From Glebionis coronaria (Eukaryota; Streptophyta; Magnoliopsida; Asterales; Asteraceae), in assembly GCA_025667525.1 (NCBI GenBank), contig JANFOE010000193.1, forward strand, positions 1,736,001 through 1,800,000: DNA of 64,000 bases, in the 5' to 3' direction. Below the pieces are notes generated by a model. The model was not told the DNA's origin. It searched no databases and saw only the letters and a list, made by a program, of their open reading frames with translations. Shown here in pieces: positions 59,571 through 64,000 of this stretch; positions within the stretch are counted from its first letter, which is position 1; every line of letters starts with the position of its first letter. The translations under genes and the position numbers were made by a program.

Positions 59571-59621
59571 TGTCAACGTTTGGATTACTAATGTCAACGC
59601 CAACATTTAACGTGTCAGCGT
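59571..59621 (-). repeat. Phased motif triplet in the extra ORF, second site
   Basis: TGTCAACGT 59571, TGTCAACGC 59592, TGTCAGCGT 59613; steps 21 and 21. Encodes NAD...GVD...NVD at 7-residue steps. Confidence 0.78.
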
Positions 59622-60772
59622 TGAAGGATTCTTGGTCAAGTTCCATGTGTTGAGGAGAAGGTAAGGGATCTGGTATTGGGTCAAGTTGTGGTTGTAGGTT
59701 AGGTTGAGGTTGTGCTGCTGCAATAACAGCAAGCATAGCTTGGGTCAGGGGTAAGTCTCTGTGAGGGGGTGAGTTCATCTTACTAAAAATAGCTTTCTTT
59801 TACATAGGGATCTCATAAAAATCATCATGATCCCTTGTGCAGTACATTTACGCATCAAAAACCATTTGTAAAAATCTGGGATAAGCCAAAGTCATCTTAC
59901 TACCCTTGTTTTTACACATGCCATCAAAAATTAGTTTAGAAAAATTATACTTTTGCCCATTGGTAATGCACACAATTGTACTAGCAATGGATATGTTAAT
60001 TTCATTTTGTGCAGTACACTTGGGACTCAAACACTGAAGGATGACATGTATTAAGTACTTCCAGGCTGGGGGAAATCTTGTTTATGATATTTATTTAAAG
60101 TACCCTCTTCAGGGAAAGGATACCCCAAAAGCTGAAGTCCTTGTTCTATCTCATTAATGAGGAGAGTGGTTATACCATCTACATCATCAAGATGCAAATC
60201 CTGGCGAACCAAGGCTTCAATAACCACCCAAGTACGCCCATGAACAATAGTTGTTAATGTAGTCACATTATTAAGCGTTGAGGAACTAACAGTGTTCCAA
60301 AACTGATTAATATGAGTGACAGTGATGAGAGAAGCATGAGAAAGTGCATACCTAAGTGGAGATGCATTCAAATACGCCACCATCTGAGTGTATTGTGGAA
60401 ACAAAGCATCATCAGCCTCCAAATAAGGAATCATATTGTGCTGACTTCTGAATCCCAATACCAAGTCACTTGGTTTAAACTTAGGCGCCATAGATGTAGA
60501 AAGCTGTTTGTGAAAGATTGTAAAAGATGAATTATAGGAGAAAAATTGTTAGACAAGAATATAAGAGTACCCTGTTTAAAAAGTAGGAGCCAAATATATA
60601 GGAGTGATAGGCACATGTGATTGGTCAAAAATAAGGCAAGTATTTTCAAAATATAATGATGAAAATATTGAAAAGAAAATAAGTTATCTTGTGCATTAAT
60701 TAATAGTTATCAACTCCCAAAATTACGGCCCTAATTTTCGTCAAAAATAACAACTGGGTAGGACCCAATGAG

Positions 60773-60891
60773 TGTCAACGGTCAAAAATAACCCATCAAT
60801 GCCCAACGGCTATAATCCTGTCAACGTTTGCAAAAGCCATGTCAACTTCTAAATTGGTCACAACAACGCTTGGAAATATATCTGTCAGCGT
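60773..60891 (-). repeat. Phased motif cluster in F spacer, site 1
   Basis: Motif-like starts at 60773, 60794, 60801, 60819, 60840, 60861 and 60883. Steps of 21 or 22 bp link most neighbours; 60794 and 60861 are weak matches. Confidence 0.6.
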
Positions 60892-61532
60892 CCAAAAATA
60901 AAAGTAATAAAAATGAAAAAGGACCTTAACAAATAATTTATCCTATTGAAGATAACCTATAAACTGAAAATTACTATAGGGCAGTAAGCACTGTCCAATT
61001 ATGCACACTTGCTTATGCAAGATGGACATAACAGTCCTCTAGTGTCACTTGCTAACCAAAATTCTTAACAATTAAGTTATCTCATAAAATCCCTTGTAAC
61101 TCCCAAGTAAACCCAATATAAATCATACCCAAGTCTCCCAACAGACCACATCCAATTCTAGGCCAAAAAGGTCTTGGTAGCATGCATAGTATATCAACTT
61201 TGCATGCTACAGTACCTCATGAGATAGAAAACTAACTCATACTCACCAGTGGACACAATCTAGAATTGTGATAAGAGTATTATGAAAATACCCAAACAGT
61301 CCTAAAAGGTTCCTAAAACCTCCCCTTAAACTGTGATACATAAGTTGCCAAATAATATGCATGTAAATAAAAATTTATGTCAAGATAGGAATATAAATAT
61401 TCCAACCATCATCCATAAATTGAAACATCCTCCAATGATTCTCCAAGGATCCATAAGCAACTCTGTATCCAATGGTACAATGCTAACAACGCCTACACAC
61501 TTAGATCAAAAACCACAAAACTAACATGTTGC

Positions 61533-61583
61533 TGACAACGTCACAATAATACTTATCAGCGTTAAGATAACCTTTGTCAGCGT
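61533..61583 (-). repeat. Phased motif triplet in F spacer, site 2
   Basis: TGACAACGT 61533, TATCAGCGT 61554, TGTCAGCGT 61575; steps 21 and 21. Confidence 0.72.
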
Positions 61584-61676
61584 TAGACAAATAAAGTGGA
61601 AAATCTAACTTCTCAAAAAGACCAATAACAATGCATATCCTGTACATACTTTTATACTAAGACCCCAAAACACATA

Positions 61677-64000
61677 TTAAGTGAGATTGATCATTCCAAT
61701 ACTTGTTACCAAGTATTGAAATCTCCCAGTATAAAAAGGTTTAGTTAATAAATCAGACACATTTTCTTCTGTGTCAATCCTATCTGGTTGTACTAAACCC
61801 TTTTCAAAACAATCTCTTATAAAATGATGTCTAATTTCTATGTGTTTTGTTTTAGAGTGATGTACAGGATTTTTAATAATGCATAAAGTGCTGTTATTGT
61901 CTATAAAAATCTTGGTATGCATGAAATTATACCCATAATCCAACAGTTGGTTTTGAATCCATAAGACTTGTCCACAACAAGTAGCTGCTACTACATATTC
62001 TGCTTCAGTTGTAGAATTGGCCACCACTGTTTGTTTCTTGTATTGCCAAGAGATCAATCTGCTCCCAAGAAACTGACATCCACCAGTTGTGGATTTTCTA
62101 TCAAACTTGTCACCACCATAATCACTGTCTGAATATGCAATAAGCTCCAATGGTGAATCTTTTGGATACCATAATCCCTGGTCTGGATAACATCTAAGGT
62201 ATCTAAAGATTCTCTTGACAACATGAAGATGGCACTCTTTGGGAGTCACTTGATGGCGTGCACATGCACAAACAACAAACATAATGTCAAGTCTTGAAGC
62301 TGTGAGATACATCAATGAACCAATCATTGATCTATAGTGCCTGACATCCACATCTTTTCCATCTCCAACTTTTCCCTAGGGGTGTTCTCTATCTATTGGA
62401 GTGCTATCCCTTTTCTCATGTAGAGAAAAGCCAAACTTCTTCAAGATTTCGGCTACATATTTATCTTGAGAGATGAAGATACCATCTTCTTTCTGCTGAA
62501 CTTGTAACCCTAGAAAGAAGTTCATCTCCCCCATTGCACTCATCTTGAATTTGTCTGTCACAAGCTTGGAAAAGTCTTCACTCATCTTTGGACTTGAAGA
62601 CCCAAAGATGATATCATCCACATAAACCTGGACAAGTAAGAAATCCTTACCAGTCTTCTTTGTAAATAAGGTCTGGTCTATGGTGCCCCTTTTGAATCCA
62701 TTTTCCACCAAATAGGTGGACAATGTGCCATACCATGCTCTTGGGGCTTGATGAAGTCCATACATAGCTTTCTTGACTATATATACCTTGTCTGGATGCG
62801 ATGAATCTTCAAAAATAGGAGGCTGCATTACATAAACCTCCTCTATAATTGTGCCATAAAGAAAAGCACTCTTCACATCCATTTGATAGACAGTAAAGCT
62901 TATGCAGGAACTATAGTCTAGAAATATCCTTATAGCCTCAATCCTTGCAACTGGTGCAAAGACCTCCTCATAGACTATCCCTTCCTCTTGTGTATATCCT
63001 TGAGCCACTAAACGTGCCTTGTTCCTGACCACATTGCCTCTTTCATCCTTCTTGTTTCTAAGAACCCATCTTGTCCCAATAGGTCTGACATGTCTGGGAC
63101 AATCAACCACCTCCCAAACATCCTGGATAGCAAATTGGTGAAACTCATCCTGCATTACTTCCACCCAACTTGGTTCTTTGAGAGCATCAAAAATCTTCTT
63201 GGGTTCCTGTTGTAACAGAAAACAGGCAAACAAACATGCTTGAACAAGAGGGGTATAAACCTTCTTGTGAATATTGGCAATAAATCCTCCAAGATTCTGA
63301 TGAGATCTTCTAGTCTGAACAGGAGACATCACATCACCAATAATGAGAAAATAAGGGTGATTTTTGATTGTAGAAGTAAGCACTCCTCCCTCAAAAAGTG
63401 TGTTATCCTCAATCTCATCATCCATGTTACCAATATCCTCTTCAGACTCTCTTCCATCAAATTCTGTATGAACCTCACCATTTCTGCTTGAAGGTTCACC
63501 TTGTTCAAAATTGGAAGAGAAAATATGGTCAAAAGAGTTGTCAACGCCTGAACCAAGATTGTTAGTGTTTGAGCCATCAACGCCTGAATTTGTCTTGTCA
63601 GCGTCTGAAAGATCATGCAAGTCGTCAACTGGTGATACTTGGGGACCACCATTTTCCTTTCCAACAACAGCAGCAGCAAATGCATCTGTCCATATGGGAA
63701 TATTAACATACTCAAATATGGGTGCTGATTTGTCTGCTTGTGATCCAACCTCTTCATTAACATGTGTACCTGAAACATCAACAATTGGTTCTTCCACAAC
63801 ATTTGAAGTTACCTTCACAATGTTTGGATTAGTAACAGGCATATAATTCAAAGTCCTAGATAGAAGTTCCAAGTCAAATAACCAATTTGGACCACTTTCA
63901 GGATCACAAGGTTTACTTTCTAAAAATCTAACATGTACTTTTTCAAGTATACGTTTTTCCTTCTTAAGGTAAACCTTATATCCTCTACTCTGCACTGAAT
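61677..64000 (-). pseudogene. Pol of copia element F (RT and RNase H), partial with one stop
   Basis: Ty1/copia polyprotein 3' half; the Gag, protease and most of integrase lie beyond the window edge. From the right: post-integrase linker (about 63995-63230, rich in Ser, Asp and Asn, with the motif repeats at 63539-63604), then RT. RT shows [20 protein letters not shown] (about 63000-63075), [13 protein letters not shown] (about 62850-62890) and the catalytic YVDD of [12 protein letters not shown] (about 62595-62630). RNase H shows IAYSDSDYGGDK (about 62110-62150), STTEAEY (about 61995-62020) and FIDNNSTLCI (about 61880-61910). It ends TSIGMINLT at 61677. A TAG at 62376-62378 interrupts an otherwise open frame between RT and RNase H (REHP, then GKVGDGKD). 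The order and motifs fit SIRE-type copia. Confidence 0.88.
63539..63604 (-). repeat. Phased motif array in the pol linker of F
   Basis: Motif starts 63539, 63560 (weak, TGTTAGTGT), 63575, 63596; steps 21, 15, 21, an inner segment of the 21-21-15-21-21 series. On the minus strand they encode DAD, GVD, (TNN) and GVD at 7, 5 and 7 residues. Confidence 0.75.

Larger units (their letters stand above)
57415..60491 (-). pseudogene. Extra ORF downstream of pol in F (Asteraceae copia-associated), broken
   Basis: Starts at 60491 (MAPKFKPSDLVLGF) and ends at 57415, 38 bp before the polypurine tract. The N-terminal domain (YALSHASLITVTHINQFWNT, ALVRQDLHLDDVDG, LLGYPFPEEG) resumes after a frameshift near 60080 (CLSPKCTAQNE, YNFSKLIFDGM, YPRFLQMVF). 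A Pro/Gln-rich stretch and a coiled coil follow (about 59090-59230, LQKQNADLVQTV). Next come DKGKGIMVE (about 58700) and a C-terminal domain (FTTLMSLFESMDREDLADLW; LWSTFKRMCAPEEEDPVW; YPMSKEVLEKM). I recognise these from copia-linked proteins in Asteraceae, often mislabelled longin-like; their role is unknown. Apart from the frameshift, the pieces share one frame interrupted by stops near 59848, 59808, 59023, 58883, 58654, 58210 and 57631. It encodes repeated [S/G/N][V/A]D tripeptides every 7 or 5 residues. Confidence 0.78.
60492..61676 (-). other. Non-coding spacer of F between pol and the extra ORF
   Basis: About 1.2 kb without a supported ORF. It contains two phased motif clusters: 60773-60891 (about seven members, four consecutive or near-consecutive steps of 21-22) and 61533-61583 (three at steps of 21). 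Confidence 0.65.
56848..64000 (-). mobile_element. Element F: SIRE-like Ty1/copia retrotransposon, 3' half
   Basis: Minus strand, cut by the right edge of the window. Reading leftward: pol (RT, RNase H), a 1.2-kb spacer, a long extra ORF, polypurine tract 57363-57377, 3' LTR 56848-57362. An extra ORF downstream of pol is characteristic of the SIRE/Maximus lineage. Pol carries one stop, and the extra ORF a frameshift and several stops. A TGTCAACGC-type motif recurs at 21-bp steps in LTR, spacer and both coding regions. Confidence 0.85.

Overview
This is an AT-rich block of plant nuclear DNA made almost entirely of nested LTR retrotransposons. I see no host protein gene, rRNA, tRNA or CRISPR. 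The families point to a flowering plant, most likely Asteraceae (daisy family). The Athila-type Gag resembles Gag proteins abundant in that family. A copia element at the right end carries an extra ORF of a kind I know from Asteraceae genomes such as Tanacetum, where it is often auto-annotated as 'synaptobrevin, longin-like'. The family assignment rests on recognition, not on a search.

The nesting can be read directly from 5-bp target-site duplications (TSDs). The 3' end of a copia element (G; LTR at 55681-56013) was hit by minus-strand element C (4687-55486, TSD GATCT). C was then hit three times. Chromovirus-like element X (6379-33952, TSD TTGGA) entered its left LTR. Gag-only element D (39591-48620, TSD AGTAG) entered its gag. 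A 3.9-kb apparent solo LTR, E (49532-53440, TSD CTCAC), entered its leader. X was in turn hit by plus-strand Athila-type element B (6630-17823, TSD ATTAC) and by a Stowaway MITE (19491-19772, TSD TA). X also carries a 3.64-kb tandem duplication, and C carries a 1.3-kb inverted duplication.

B is the youngest and most complete element. Its LTRs differ by about four substitutions and one 1-bp indel, and its gag-pol frame is broken by a single TGA. D and C share B's primer-binding site, polypurine tract and 3' region but have no reverse transcriptase, RNase H or integrase. In their place they encode Gag-protease with an acidic and hydrophobic C-terminal extension. They are probably non-autonomous partners mobilised by B-like elements. 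X is decayed but retains recognisable minus-strand integrase and reverse-transcriptase remnants.

The right end (56848-64000) is the 3' half of a SIRE-like copia element (F) on the minus strand: pol with one nonsense codon, an extra ORF broken by stops and a frameshift, a polypurine tract and the 3' LTR. The left end (1-3257) holds an E-family LTR fragment next to a diverged X-family LTR fragment. The stretch 3258-4686 is unassigned.

The strongest unexplained signal is a TGTCAACGC-like motif (GCGTTGACA on the other strand) repeated throughout F at steps of exactly 21 bp. It occurs in the LTR promoter, in non-coding spacer and inside two coding regions. The spacing series 21-21-15-21-21 occurs in both the U3 region and the extra ORF. 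Other candidates are a GNRA-type hairpin that covaries at the LTR tip of B, C and D, ATTCCGA motif arrays in the same LTRs, and a probable leader intron ending just before the gag ATG.
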